Positions 7,890 to 16,062 of a stretch of DNA of 21,505 nucleotides are shown here, one piece after another. The notes below the pieces were generated by a model. It saw only the letters and a list, made by a program, of their open reading frames with translations. It ran no database searches and had not been told where the DNA came from. How positions within the stretch are numbered: the first letter of the stretch is position 1; each line of letters opens with the position of its first letter. This stretch comes from Burkholderiaceae bacterium (GTDB lineage Bacteria; Pseudomonadota; Gammaproteobacteria; Burkholderiales; Burkholderiaceae_C): contig JALQVQ010000086.1 of assembly GCA_023260315.1 (NCBI GenBank), positions 1 through 21,505 on the forward strand. Direction: 5' to 3'. The position numbers and the translations under genes are program-made.

Positions 7890-8384
7890 TTAGGCAATGG
7901 GCGGCACTTGCATGGCTCGCGCAGCGGCTGTCTGTTTGGCACGGTACTCAGACAGTGCCGCCGCTAAAGCGGGTGCCTGATTGGCCAGCATCGCGACCGC
8001 AAACAATGCGGCATTCGCGGCACCGGCCTGCCCGATCGCAAAGGTGGCAACCGGGATGCCTTTGGGCATTTGCACAATGCTGTGCAGGGAGTCAACGCCG
8101 CTGAGGTGTTTCGAAGCCACAGGCACGCCCAGCACGGGAACGGTGGTTTTGGCAGCCAACATGCCCGGCAAATGCGCGGCGCCGCCAGCCCCCGCGATGA
8201 TGGCTTGTAGGCCACGCGATTGAGCCGACTCGGCATAAGCAAACATGTCATCGGGCATCCGATGGGCAGATACAACCCGCGTTTCAAATGAGACACCAAA
8301 TTCTGTCAAGATATCTGATGCGGGCGCCATGGTGTCCCAGTCACTGCTAGACCCCATCACAATACCAACCTGAATTGAGTGCAT
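7890..8384 (-). CDS. purE: 5-(carboxyamino)imidazole ribonucleotide mutase
   Basis: Class I PurE, which rearranges N5-CAIR to CAIR in purine synthesis. Its 164 residues include GSSSDWD at 11-17, VSAHRMP at 38-44 with the catalytic His at 41, and [11 protein letters not shown], all hallmarks of the octameric enzyme. ATG at 8384 is preceded by CGGAG (8394-8390) with a five-base spacer, a clear ribosome binding site. It is the first gene of purE-purK-tsaC and is divergent from the cnoX-like gene. Confidence 0.97.
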   Translation of the reverse strand: MHSIQVGIVMGSSSDWDTMAPASDILTEFGVSFETRVVSAHRMPDDMFAYAESAQSRGLQAIIAGAGGAAHLPGMLAAKTTVPVLGVPVASKHLSGVDSLHSIVQMPKGIPVATFAIGQAGAANAALFAVAMLANQAPALAAALSEYRAKQTAAARAMQVPPIA

Positions 8385-8480
8385 GCCAACTCCGTTAAAG
8401 TTGTGATTTTACGGGGCGTCCCCATCTGAGTGATGTGATTAGCCAAAGAAACCACCGAAAACCCCACTGCGAGCCCTTGA
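8385..8480. promoter_or_regulatory. Divergent gap between purE and the cnoX-like gene
   Basis: These 96 bases must hold the promoters for purE (minus) and the cnoX-like gene (plus). A perfect inverted repeat GGGG-CGT-CCCC lies at 8413-8423, flanked by an AT-rich stretch (GTAAAATC on the minus strand) that could serve as a -10 region for purE, but no matching -35 hexamer was found. No site resembling the enterobacterial PurR operator is evident. Confidence 0.35.
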
Positions 8481-9365
8481 ATGATTGATGTAACCATAGC
8501 GAATTTTGAAGCTGACGTGATCGAAGCGTCCAAGACCACCCCCGTTCTGGTGGACTTCTGGGCCCCTTGGTGTGGCCCCTGCAAAACACTCGGCCCCCTG
8601 CTGGAAAAGGTCGAGGCGGACTATGGTGGGCGCTTCATACTGGCCAAGATTGATTCCGACCAAGAGCAACAACTGGCCGGTGCGTTCGGTATTCGCAGTA
8701 TCCCGACCTGTGTGTTGCTGATGGGCGGCCAGCCCGTCGACGGTTTCACAGGCGCCATCCCTGAGGGCCAAATCAAGGCCTTCCTCGATAAGCACCTGCC
8801 AGAGGGCGATGCCGAAGACGAACCAGCAGACGACATCGCCGAGGATGCCGAGCCGCAGAGCGAGACGGACGCCCTGAGTGCATTGGCGCAGGCGGCCGTC
8901 GCCAACCCCAATGACGATGAGGCCCAGTTCAAGTACATTCGTGCGCTGCTGCACATGAACAACCTTGCGCAAGCCAAAGCGGTCTTTGAGCCGCACAAAA
9001 CCAAAGCCCTTGCCGTTCAGAAACTGGCGTCCATCGAGCTGTGGTTGAACACGCTAGAGAGCCCGCCAGCCGACGAGACGGCTCTGCGGCAGGCGATTGA
9101 GGCGAACAAACGTGACTTTGACAGCCGTTATGCATTGGCCCAACAATGCATCCGCGATGGCCGCTGGACCGACGCGATGGATGAATTGCTAGAAATTCTC
9201 ATGCGCGACAAATCGTGGCAAAACGAAACCGCACGGCGCGCCTTTGTGGCTATTTTGGACATCATCACCCCCGACGCCCCCAAGGTCGCGGAAGGGCAAA
9301 TTCCGCCTGAAGACCCAGTGGTTGCGCGGTACCGTCGGCGCTTGAGTAGCGTGGTCTTGAGTTAA
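8481..9365 (+). CDS. cnoX: Thioredoxin-fold co-chaperone with C-terminal TPR region (CnoX/YbbN type)
   Basis: A 294-residue protein with an N-terminal thioredoxin domain containing the full redox motif WCGPC (C31, C34) and the cis-proline segment SIPT. An acidic linker (about 112-130, rich in D and E) leads to a helical TPR-like region from about 133. This architecture matches CnoX/YbbN, a chaperedoxin that holds unfolded proteins and passes them to GroEL or DnaK. The E. coli protein lacks the CGPC pair; here both cysteines are present, so disulfide exchange is possible, as in some other proteobacterial members. It lies alone on the plus strand between purE and purC. Its TAA overlaps the purC stop in GTTAAC. 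Confidence 0.88.
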   Translation: MIDVTIANFEADVIEASKTTPVLVDFWAPWCGPCKTLGPLLEKVEADYGGRFILAKIDSDQEQQLAGAFGIRSIPTCVLLMGGQPVDGFTGAIPEGQIKAFLDKHLPEGDAEDEPADDIAEDAEPQSETDALSALAQAAVANPNDDEAQFKYIRALLHMNNLAQAKAVFEPHKTKALAVQKLASIELWLNTLESPPADETALRQAIEANKRDFDSRYALAQQCIRDGRWTDAMDELLEILMRDKSWQNETARRAFVAILDIITPDAPKVAEGQIPPEDPVVARYRRRLSSVVLS

Positions 9366-10267
9366 CGGCTGCGCGTCAACTGAGCCAATGCCTCTTGGTA
9401 CTTGGCCGCGGTCTGGGCAATCACGGCGTCGGGCAAATCAGGTGCCGGCGCTGTTTTGTCCCAAGGCTGGCCATCCCGCTGTGCGGTACCCAACCAGTCT
9501 CGCAAAAACTGCTTGTCGTAACTCGGTGGGTTGACACCGAGCTGATACGAATCGGCGGGCCAATAACGTGATGAGTCAGGCGTTAAGACCTCATCCATTA
9601 AGACCAGCTGATCATTTGCATCCAAGCCAAATTCAAATTTGGTGTCGGCGATGATGATCCCCTTGGTCAACGCAATGGCCGCCGCTTCCGTGTAAAGCTG
9701 CAAACTGATGCGGCGGATCTCATCCGCCAGCGGCGCACCGATCATGGCAACCATTTGCTCAAAGGTGATGTTCTCATCATGTTCACCTGCCTCGGCCTTC
9801 GCGGCGGGGGTGAAAATCGGCTCCGGCAATGGCGACGCGTTCTGTAAACCCGTTGGCAAGGGGACGCCACAAATGGACTGTGTGTCTTGGTAGGCCTGCC
9901 AACCGCTTCCCGCCAAATAGCCCCGCACGACGGCCTCAACAGGGATTGGGCGCAAGCGCTTTACAAGCATTGCGCGGTCTTTGACCCACGCGGCCTCACC
10001 CGGCGTCACAACCGACAGAGGGTCATCACCCGTCAAATGGTTGGGGCACACATGGCCCAACTGCTCAAACCAAAAAAGGGCCATCTGGGTCAACAAGGCA
10101 CCCTTGCCAGGAATGGGTTGCGACATGATCACGTCATACGCGCTGATGCGGTCACTGGCGACCATCAAGATGCGATCGTCACCGACAGCGTAGTTGTCAC
10201 GTACCTTTCCGCGCGCAAGCAGAGGCAGCGAGGTCAGGGTCGTGGTGTGTTGAGCGTTTGAAGTCAT
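9362..10267 (-). CDS. purC: Phosphoribosylaminoimidazole-succinocarboxamide synthase (SAICAR synthetase)
   Basis: Joins CAIR, the PurE product, with aspartate and ATP to form SAICAR. The protein shows [10 protein letters not shown] at its N-terminus, [11 protein letters not shown], and [10 protein letters not shown], which are PurC signatures. Its 301 residues suit the longer form seen in many proteobacteria and yeast. ATG at 10267 is chosen; an in-frame start at 10297 would add an unconserved ten-residue leader. An intrinsic terminator after fba (10313-10345) lies upstream, so purC probably has its own promoter within 10268-10312, where TAATAT is a possible -10. Its stop overlaps the convergent cnoX-like stop by four bases. 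Confidence 0.96.
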   Translation of the reverse strand: MTSNAQHTTTLTSLPLLARGKVRDNYAVGDDRILMVASDRISAYDVIMSQPIPGKGALLTQMALFWFEQLGHVCPNHLTGDDPLSVVTPGEAAWVKDRAMLVKRLRPIPVEAVVRGYLAGSGWQAYQDTQSICGVPLPTGLQNASPLPEPIFTPAAKAEAGEHDENITFEQMVAMIGAPLADEIRRISLQLYTEAAAIALTKGIIIADTKFEFGLDANDQLVLMDEVLTPDSSRYWPADSYQLGVNPPSYDKQFLRDWLGTAQRDGQPWDKTAPAPDLPDAVIAQTAAKYQEALAQLTRSR

Positions 10268-10312
10268 CTTTGTGCGGTTAAGTAAGCGCCAGAACAACCC
10301 ATATTAGGCAAC

Positions 10313-10345
10313 AAAAAAGCGCGCCGAGTTACCAACCCGTCACGC
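10313..10345 (-). terminator. Intrinsic terminator after fba
   Basis: Read on the minus strand just after the fba stop, the RNA can form a stem of GCGUG with CGCGC and, past one A/G mismatch, CGGGUU with AACUCG, closed by a GGU loop and followed directly by six U. This is the clearest rho-independent terminator in the window. It separates fba from purC transcriptionally. Confidence 0.8.
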
Positions 10346-10351
10346 CATGGG

Positions 10352-11416
10352 TTAGGCGACCACTTGTGCCAATTCGCCGGCACGGTATCGGCCCGCAACA
10401 ATCTGCAAGGTCTCACCTTTGATTTTCGACGCCTGGCCCTCACAGCCAAACTCAACATAACGCTGTTTGCAAATGGCCTGGGCGGCTGCGCGCGCCGGCT
10501 TGAGCCATTCGCGGGCATCAAATTTTTCTGGGTTTTCATGCAGGAACTTGCGCACAGCCCCAGTCATCGCGAGTCGAATATCGGTATCAATGTTGATTTT
10601 TCGGACCCCAAATTTGATGGCCTCTTGGATCTCCTCGACAGGCACGCCGTAGGTTTCTTTCATGTTGCCACCGTATTGACGAATGAGCGCCAACAACTCC
10701 TGTGGCACGCTCGACGAGCCGTGCATCACCAAATGGGTGTTGGGAATGCGGGCATGAATCTCTTTCACGCGACTGATCGCCAAAATATCACCGGTGGGCT
10801 TGCGCGTGAATTTGTATGCACCGTGGCTCGTACCGATAGCGATCGCCAACGCGTCGAGTTGCGTGGCCTTGACGAATTCGGCCGCCTGCTCTGGATCGGT
10901 CAACATGTCGGCCATTTCCAGTTTCCCAACGGCGCCGATGCCATCTTCCTCACCGGCTTCGCCCGTCTCAAGAGAGCCCAAACACCCCAGTTCACCCTCG
11001 ACTGTTACGCCAACGCGGTGCGCAAGAGCCACGACCTGCTGGGTCACATCGATGTTGTACTCGAATGAAGCGGGCGTCTTGCCATCCGCCTCAAGCGAGC
11101 CGTCCATCATGACGCTTGAAAAGCCCAAATCAATTGCCCCCTGGCAAATGGCAGGGCTCTGGCCATGGTCCTGGTGCATCACCAAGGGAATGTGGGGATA
11201 CGCCTCAACTGCCGCTTGAATCAAATGTTTGATGAAGCTCTCACCCGCGTACTTCCGAGCGCCAGCGCTGGCCTGCAAAATCACCGGCGCCCCCACTTCG
11301 TCAGCAGCCGCCATCACGGCTTGAACTTGCTCTAAGTTATTGACGTTGAAAGCAGGAATGCCGTAACCATTGGTGGCAGCGTGGTCGAGTAACTCACGCA
11401 TTGAAACGAGCGCCAT
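10352..11416 (-). CDS. fba: Class II fructose-1,6-bisphosphate aldolase (CbbA/Fba type)
   Basis: Zinc-dependent aldolase that reversibly cleaves fructose 1,6-bisphosphate into DHAP and glyceraldehyde 3-phosphate, for glycolysis, gluconeogenesis or a Calvin cycle. HQDHG at 81-85 holds the catalytic Asp and a zinc-binding His, followed by [23 protein letters not shown] and KINIDTD signatures. The 354 residues match the proteobacterial CbbA-type subfamily. ATG at 11416 follows AAGGA with an eight-base spacer. Only glycolytic neighbours are seen, with no RuBisCO or phosphoribulokinase, so a general central-carbon role is most likely. Confidence 0.96.
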   Translation of the reverse strand: MALVSMRELLDHAATNGYGIPAFNVNNLEQVQAVMAAADEVGAPVILQASAGARKYAGESFIKHLIQAAVEAYPHIPLVMHQDHGQSPAICQGAIDLGFSSVMMDGSLEADGKTPASFEYNIDVTQQVVALAHRVGVTVEGELGCLGSLETGEAGEEDGIGAVGKLEMADMLTDPEQAAEFVKATQLDALAIAIGTSHGAYKFTRKPTGDILAISRVKEIHARIPNTHLVMHGSSSVPQELLALIRQYGGNMKETYGVPVEEIQEAIKFGVRKINIDTDIRLAMTGAVRKFLHENPEKFDAREWLKPARAAAQAICKQRYVEFGCEGQASKIKGETLQIVAGRYRAGELAQVVA

Positions 11417-11440
11417 GGGAGAATCCTTCGCAGTGGGGTT

Positions 11441-11456
11441 GTAACCCGCTGGTAAC
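11441..11456 (+). promoter_or_regulatory. Tandem GTAAC element upstream of fba
   Basis: GTAACCCGCTGGTAAC holds two direct GTAAC copies with starts 11 bases apart, one helical turn. It lies about 25-40 bases before the fba start. The same 16-base sequence with one change occurs on the opposite strand at 13072-13087, between pgk and pyk. The repetition suggests a protein-binding site, but no known operator was recognised. Confidence 0.4.
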
Positions 11457-11521
11457 CAAATCAGGGGTTTTCCCTAATTTTAAACAACCTTCAGCGAAAT
11501 TTGGCACTGCGGCCGCAATTT

Positions 11522-11548
11522 CCACGCGATTTCGGCGAAACCGCGTGG
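11522..11548. repeat. Strong stem-loop between pyk and fba
   Basis: Perfect arms CCACGCG (11522-11528) and CGCGTGG (11542-11548) enclose, after one A/C mismatch, TTTC-GGC-GAAA. The stem is 11 pairs with one mismatch and a three-base loop. It begins ten bases after the pyk stop on the minus strand. No run of T follows on that strand, so it may be a processing or stabilising structure or a weak terminator for pyk. Next to it GTAAC-TTTT-GTTAC forms a second small palindrome. The rest of 11417-11557 shows only the GTAAC element and the fba ribosome binding site. Confidence 0.55.
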
Positions 11549-11557
11549 TAACTTTTG

Positions 11558-12991
11558 TTACTTAACGCGGCAGATCTTGAGCAAATTGGTACCGCCGGGC
11601 TCGCCCATGGGTTCGCCACAGGTGATGGCGTAGATGTCGCCGCTTTGCACAATTCCGCGCCGAATCAAATGGCTTTCTGCATCGGCCAAGGCCGTGTCAC
11701 GGTCATAGCTGGTATCCATCAGCAAGGGGCGAACATTCCGGTACATCGCCATGCGCCGCTGGGTGCTGAGGCGGCTGGTGAGCGCATAAATCGGCATATG
11801 CATGTTGAAACGACTCATCCACAAGGCCGTTGAGCCCGAGTCGGTCATGGCCACAATCGCCTTTGCGCCGCAGTGATGCGCGGTGAACAGGGCACCCATG
11901 GCGATACTCTGGTCGATCCGACGGAAGCTTTTGTTTGCGGTTTTAAGGTTGAGCTCAGCGTCATTGGCCTCTTCCGCTGCCAAACAAATCGCCGCCATTT
12001 GCTTGACCGTTTCCAGCGGGTATTTGCCAGCAGCCGTCTCGGCGCTCAACATGACCGCGTCAGTGCCGTCCAGAACCGCGTTGGCCACATCACTGACCTC
12101 AGCTCGGGTTGGAACGGGAGCCAAAATCATCGACTCCATCATCTGGGTTGCCGTGATAACGACCTTGTCATGTTCATGGGCCAATCGAATCATGCGCTTT
12201 TGGAGGGCTGGCACTGCCGCATTACCCACCTCGACAGCGAGATCGCCACGGGCCACCATGATGCCGTCGCTGGCCTTCAAGATACTCACCAAATTGGGAA
12301 TGGCCTCGGCACGTTCAATTTTGGCAATCAATGCGGCCTTGTGTTTGTATGGCGCACCCGCCACGTTACACAACTGACGCGCCAGTTCCATGTCAGTGGC
12401 ACTTTGGGGGAAGCTAACCGCAACGTAGTCGGCATGTAAGGCCATGGCGGTTTTGATGTCCTCCATGTCCTTGGCCGTCAGCGCTGGCGCCGACAGGCCG
12501 CCACCTTGCTTGTTGATGCCTTTGTTGTTCGACAACTCGCCGCCAACCACCACCTTGGTGTGGACCGCTGCACCACGCACAGCAAGCACATTCAAAACAA
12601 TCAGGCCGTCATTGAGCAGCAACACGTCGCCCGCTTTCACGTCACGCGGCAACTCTTTGTAGTCAAGGCCAACGGCCTCGACATCGCCCAGCGTTTCGCG
12701 GGCGGCATCCAATACGAAATCGGCACCGTCAACGAGTTGAACTTTGCCCTCAGCAAACTTGCCAACCCGGATTTTGGGCCCTTGCAAATCGGCCATGATC
12801 GCGACCTCGCGGCCGACCTCTTTGGCCGCTTCGCGCACAGCAGCGGCACGGTCGATGTGGTCCTGCGCCGTGCCATGAGAGAAGTTGAGGCGTACCACAT
12901 TAACGCCAGCACGCAGCATGGCGACCAAGAGCGCTGGCTCACTGGAGGCTGGGCCTAACGTTGCAACAATCTTGGTAGCGCGAGTAGCCAT
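11558..12991 (-). CDS. pyk: Pyruvate kinase
   Basis: Transfers phosphate from phosphoenolpyruvate to ADP, giving pyruvate and ATP. The N-terminal TKIVATLGPASS at 6-17 and VRLNFSHG at 33-40 (substrate and potassium-site residues R34, N36), the catalytic-domain IMVARGDLAVEVG, and TQMMESM are intact, and a C-terminal regulatory domain completes 477 residues, the usual length. ATG at 12991 follows GGAG with a nine-base spacer. It lies 100 bases after pgk and 141 bases before fba, all on the minus strand. Whether this is the PykA or PykF type cannot be decided by reading. Confidence 0.96.
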   Translation of the reverse strand: MATRATKIVATLGPASSEPALLVAMLRAGVNVVRLNFSHGTAQDHIDRAAAVREAAKEVGREVAIMADLQGPKIRVGKFAEGKVQLVDGADFVLDAARETLGDVEAVGLDYKELPRDVKAGDVLLLNDGLIVLNVLAVRGAAVHTKVVVGGELSNNKGINKQGGGLSAPALTAKDMEDIKTAMALHADYVAVSFPQSATDMELARQLCNVAGAPYKHKAALIAKIERAEAIPNLVSILKASDGIMVARGDLAVEVGNAAVPALQKRMIRLAHEHDKVVITATQMMESMILAPVPTRAEVSDVANAVLDGTDAVMLSAETAAGKYPLETVKQMAAICLAAEEANDAELNLKTANKSFRRIDQSIAMGALFTAHHCGAKAIVAMTDSGSTALWMSRFNMHMPIYALTSRLSTQRRMAMYRNVRPLLMDTSYDRDTALADAESHLIRRGIVQSGDIYAITCGEPMGEPGGTNLLKICRVK

Positions 12992-13043
12992 TGAGGAAAT
13001 CTCCGTAGGTCGATGCGGGCCAACTCAACGGGGCTGGCCTGTA

Positions 13044-13068
13044 ATTCAGTTTCACATTGTGACTGAAT
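13044..13068. repeat. Inverted repeat between pgk and pyk
   Basis: ATTCAGT at 13044-13050 pairs with ACTGAAT at 13062-13068, and within the loop TCAC can alternatively pair with GTGA. On the minus strand it lies 24 bases after the pgk stop and about 50 bases before pyk. No T-run follows, so it resembles an operator or RNA hairpin rather than a terminator. Confidence 0.45.
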
Positions 13069-13071
13069 ATA

Positions 13072-13088
13072 GTTACCAACGGGTTACC
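13072..13088 (-). promoter_or_regulatory. Tandem GTAAC element between pgk and pyk
   Basis: On the minus strand GGTAACCCGTTGGTAAC carries two GGTAAC copies 11 bases apart. It is 15/16 identical to the element at 11441-11456, in the opposite orientation. It begins three bases after the pgk stop. The 10-mer GTTGGTAACT recurs in the fba terminator hairpin at 10327-10336. Function is unknown; it may be a regulator site upstream of pyk. Confidence 0.4.
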
Positions 13089-13091
13089 AAA

Positions 13092-14282
13092 TTAATGCGC
13101 TCGTCGCGCCAGAACCTCAAAAGCGGGGAGGGTTTTGCCTTCCAAGACCTCCAAGAACGCGCCACCACCCGTCGAGATGTAGCCGACCTGATCGGCCATG
13201 TCGTACTTGGCGATGGCAGCGAGCGTGTCGCCGCCACCCGCGATACTGAAGGCATCGCTTTTCGCAATGGCTTGTGCCAAGGTTTTGGTGCCGTTTTCAA
13301 AGGCCTCGAACTCAAAAACACCAACGGGGCCATTCCAAACAATCGTGCCTGCCTGCATCAACTGCGATGCCAGCTTGGCCGCCGTCTCTGGACCGATGTC
13401 CAGAATCATGTCGTCGTCTGCCACATCGGTGGCCGCTTTCACTGTGGCCGCAGCATCTGGCGAAAAAGCTTTCGCAGTGACCACATCTGTTGGGATCGGT
13501 ACCGCCGCGCCACGTGCAGCCATGCTCGCCATGACTTGACGCGCAGCGTCCAACAAATCGGGTTCTGCCAGGCTCTTACCGATGGGCAAGCCCGCGGCCA
13601 ACATGAACGTGTTGGCAATACCGCCGCCCACAATCAAATTGTCAACATTGTTGGAAAGGGCCTCAAGGATGGTGAGCTTGGTCGATACCTTACTGCCCGC
13701 GACGATTGCCACCAAAGGTCGTTTGGGTGCTTGCAGCGCCTTGCCAATCGCATCCATCTCTGCCGCCAACAGGGGGCCGGCGCACGCGACAGGCGCGTAT
13801 TCGGCGATACCGTACGTTGAGGCCTCAGCGCGATGCGCGGTGCCAAAAGCATCATGCACAAAGACGTCGCACAAAGCCGCCATTTTTTTTGCCAAGTCAG
13901 TGTTGTTCTTCTTCTCGCCCACGTTCACGCGACAGTTCTCAAGCAACACCACCTCGCCTGCAGCCAACGTAACGCCCTCAGTCCAATCCGCTTGCAGACG
14001 AACCGGTCGGCCGAGGAGTGACGCCAGTCGTGTGGCCACCGGCGCCAGGCTGTCCGCCGGCGTGAGGGTACCCTCGGTTGGCCGCCCCAAGTGACTGGTC
14101 ACCATCACAGCGGCGCCCGCTTTCAATGCCATTTCGATGCACGGCACGCTGGCGCGGATACGGGTGTCTTCGGTAATCTGTCCTTGGTCATCCTGAGGGA
14201 CGTTCAAATCGGCACGAATGAAGACCCGTTTACCCGCAACAGCGCCTTGGTCGCAAAGGTCTTGAAAACGTTTGAATTGCAT
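13092..14282 (-). CDS. pgk: Phosphoglycerate kinase
   Basis: Reversibly transfers phosphate from 1,3-bisphosphoglycerate to [12 protein letters not shown] at 21-29 (R23, D25 and N27 in the phosphoglycerate site), TSHLGRP at 62-68, and the C-terminal glycine-rich [10 protein letters not shown] and [14 protein letters not shown] are all present. The true start is ATG at 14282 (396 residues), preceded by AGGA with a six-base spacer. An in-frame start at 14486 would run into the preceding gene and add an unrelated leader. It lies 23 bases after the phosphoethanolamine transferase stop, so it may also be read from that gene's promoter. Confidence 0.97.
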   Translation of the reverse strand: MQFKRFQDLCDQGAVAGKRVFIRADLNVPQDDQGQITEDTRIRASVPCIEMALKAGAAVMVTSHLGRPTEGTLTPADSLAPVATRLASLLGRPVRLQADWTEGVTLAAGEVVLLENCRVNVGEKKNNTDLAKKMAALCDVFVHDAFGTAHRAEASTYGIAEYAPVACAGPLLAAEMDAIGKALQAPKRPLVAIVAGSKVSTKLTILEALSNNVDNLIVGGGIANTFMLAAGLPIGKSLAEPDLLDAARQVMASMAARGAAVPIPTDVVTAKAFSPDAAATVKAATDVADDDMILDIGPETAAKLASQLMQAGTIVWNGPVGVFEFEAFENGTKTLAQAIAKSDAFSIAGGGDTLAAIAKYDMADQVGYISTGGGAFLEVLEGKTLPAFEVLARRAH

Positions 14283-14305
14283 GTTTGATCCTAAAAAATA
14301 ATGGC

Positions 14306-15964
14306 TTATTTCACCGCGCGGCATGTCGCCGTCACGTCCAAATCTGGCTGATACAACTGGGTCTTCACGTCTGCCACTCCCAGCATCGTGTGAAACAAGT
14401 TGTCGTGTGTCAACTCGGCGTCGGCCCGGCCCGCTAAACACCCCGTATCGAGCTGCAAGCGCTGCTGCATGCCCTTTGAGAACCACGACACTTGTGGCAC
14501 GTGTTTTTGCTCAATCGGAGCCAAACTGTAGGGGAGACCGTGAAGATAAAGGTTGTTTTCGCCCAGCGACTCTCCGTGGTCGCTGACGTACCAAAGCGCC
14601 GCGTCGTTGTTGGGCTGCGCCGATAACCATTGGATGGCGCTGGCAAGCAAGTGGTCCGTGTAGCGCACCGAGTTATCGTAAGCATTGATGACGGCTTGCC
14701 GATCACAGCTTTGCAAGGCGTTACTGGTGCACTCCGGCTTGAAGTCTTTGAAGGCATCCGGCGCTCGCTTGAAATAGGCCGGTCCATGGCTGCCCATCTG
14801 GTGCAAAACCACCACCACCCCTTTGTCCCGTTGCGCCGCTGACAACGCTGCAATCCGCTCGTCCAAGCCATCAAGCATCACGGCGTCGAAACACTCGCCG
14901 GTGGCACAGTAGGCAGGGATGTCCAACGTGCGGGTATTGACGTTGGGGACACGGTCGCAAACACCTTTGCAACCCGACTGGTTGTCTATCCAGAGCACGG
15001 CCAAGCCGGCGCGCTGCAACACATCGAGCAAGCCCTCTTGCGGCCCCTTCAAATCCTCATAGTCCGCTTTACCCAGCGCCGAGAACATGCAAGGCAGGGA
15101 CGCTGCCGTATTGGTCCCACATGACATCACATTGCGGTAGTACTGCAAATCCCCGCGCGCCAACTTGGGCGCCAACTCTGGGTTGGTTGGGCGCGCATAA
15201 CCACCCATCTGCCAATTCGCCGCGCGGCTCGTCTCGCCCACGACCAGCAGCAAACGCAACGGCCGCTGCGTCGCCTGATACGTCGACCCCAATGCGGCAT
15301 CCTCACCAATGACGGCCAAGGGCAATTGCTGGTGCGGCAGTTGGTTGATGCCCAACCTCACGCTGGCGTACAAGCCGTTAAGCGGGTTAATCATGTAGCG
15401 GATTTGTTTGTGATTGCGCATCACCGACGCCATGTCTTGGAAAACAACCAAAGCCATGCCCACCGCAAAGCCCAACGCCACCACGGCCAGCAGCGCGTTC
15501 TGCCAAAGACGCTTGAATGGCGGCGCACCGCGTAAGGGCCGTGAGCAAACCCAAATGGCGGGAACAATGCCCACAAACAACAGCGTGGCGACCAAACGCC
15601 ATGACAGCAAGTCGGCCACCTCACGGGCATCGGTTGCTACCACGTTGGCCAACATACTGGCATCGATCACGATGCCATAGCTGAGCATGAAGAACGTGCT
15701 GGATGCCGCACTGATCAACAAGATCACCGACACCGCCTTGAGGACCAAAGGCCATGCGCTCAGGATCAGCAGACTGAAAATAACCCCAGCAATACCGAGT
15801 CCGAACGCCCCCATGAACGCCGCGCCCCGCAGCCCTGTGATCTCCGGCAGCGCCCAAAGGCTTTGCCAAAGATGGATGTTACCGGCGGTCGCAAGCCAGA
15901 TGGACACCAAAAGGGCCAGGGAAACTCTGGACCACGTTTTTGGCAAGGTGCGGTTTGAAAACAT
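14306..15964 (-). CDS. eptA: Lipid A phosphoethanolamine transferase (EptA/MCR family)
   Basis: An inner-membrane enzyme predicted to move phosphoethanolamine from phosphatidylethanolamine to lipid A phosphates, which in relatives lowers polymyxin binding. The N-terminus has about five membrane helices (roughly 13-175), then a periplasmic alkaline-phosphatase-fold domain. By alignment with MCR-1 from memory, E244 (VVGET), the nucleophile T286 ([12 protein letters not shown]) and D462-H463 (SDHGE) form the zinc site, and H395/H475-type residues lie in SHGPAYFKR and YLHGLPYS. Cysteine pairs 282/292, 353/358 and 412/420 match family disulfides, with an extra pair 332/336. Length 552 is typical. 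It is divergent from a PAP2 phosphatase and immediately upstream of pgk. This is a chromosomal intrinsic gene; resistance cannot be concluded from sequence. Confidence 0.9.
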   Translation of the reverse strand: MFSNRTLPKTWSRVSLALLVSIWLATAGNIHLWQSLWALPEITGLRGAAFMGAFGLGIAGVIFSLLILSAWPLVLKAVSVILLISAASSTFFMLSYGIVIDASMLANVVATDAREVADLLSWRLVATLLFVGIVPAIWVCSRPLRGAPPFKRLWQNALLAVVALGFAVGMALVVFQDMASVMRNHKQIRYMINPLNGLYASVRLGINQLPHQQLPLAVIGEDAALGSTYQATQRPLRLLLVVGETSRAANWQMGGYARPTNPELAPKLARGDLQYYRNVMSCGTNTAASLPCMFSALGKADYEDLKGPQEGLLDVLQRAGLAVLWIDNQSGCKGVCDRVPNVNTRTLDIPAYCATGECFDAVMLDGLDERIAALSAAQRDKGVVVVLHQMGSHGPAYFKRAPDAFKDFKPECTSNALQSCDRQAVINAYDNSVRYTDHLLASAIQWLSAQPNNDAALWYVSDHGESLGENNLYLHGLPYSLAPIEQKHVPQVSWFSKGMQQRLQLDTGCLAGRADAELTHDNLFHTMLGVADVKTQLYQPDLDVTATCRAVK

Positions 15965-16032
15965 GGGTGATACGCGATTTGGGAGACAACAATAATACGA
16001 ACTTTACCCTACCTCGTCGCAGCAACCCCTCG

Positions 16033-16048
16033 CGCGCGTCTCCGCGCG
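16033..16048. repeat. GC hairpin before the PAP2 gene
   Basis: CGCGCG-TCTC-CGCGCG forms a six-pair stem with a four-base loop in the 98-base gap between eptA and the PAP2 gene, followed on the plus strand by TTTAAACTTT. It could weakly terminate or fold in the PAP2 leader. On the minus strand TATTAT at 15997-15992 is a possible -10 for eptA, without a recognisable -35. Confidence 0.35.
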
Positions 16049-16062
16049 TTTAAACTTTGCCC

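Noticed and set aside
10364..11068. 234-codon plus-strand frame opposite fba
   Set aside because: The opposite strand encodes a complete aldolase with all motifs. The plus frame has no recognisable domain.
11461..11480. AGGGG-TTTT-CCCT followed by AATTTT as a plus-strand terminator
   Set aside because: The stem is only four to five pairs and no plus-strand gene lies upstream, so it has nothing to terminate.
12885..13820. 311-codon plus-strand frame spanning the pyk-pgk gap
   Set aside because: It is antisense to two secure glycolytic genes and shows no domain or ribosome binding site.
13882..13889. Run of eight T within pgk as a slippage site
   Set aside because: It encodes Lys-Lys-Met in an essential gene with an uninterrupted frame. 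A run of eight alone is not evidence of programmed slippage.
13092..14486. Extended pgk reading frame beginning inside the phosphoethanolamine transferase gene
   Set aside because: The conserved protein begins at ATG 14282 with a good ribosome binding site. The upstream 68 codons are a shadow of eptA.
14306..15964. Acquired mobile colistin-resistance gene (mcr)
   Set aside because: There are no mobile-element signatures around it and its base composition is like its neighbours. It looks like an intrinsic chromosomal EptA homolog.
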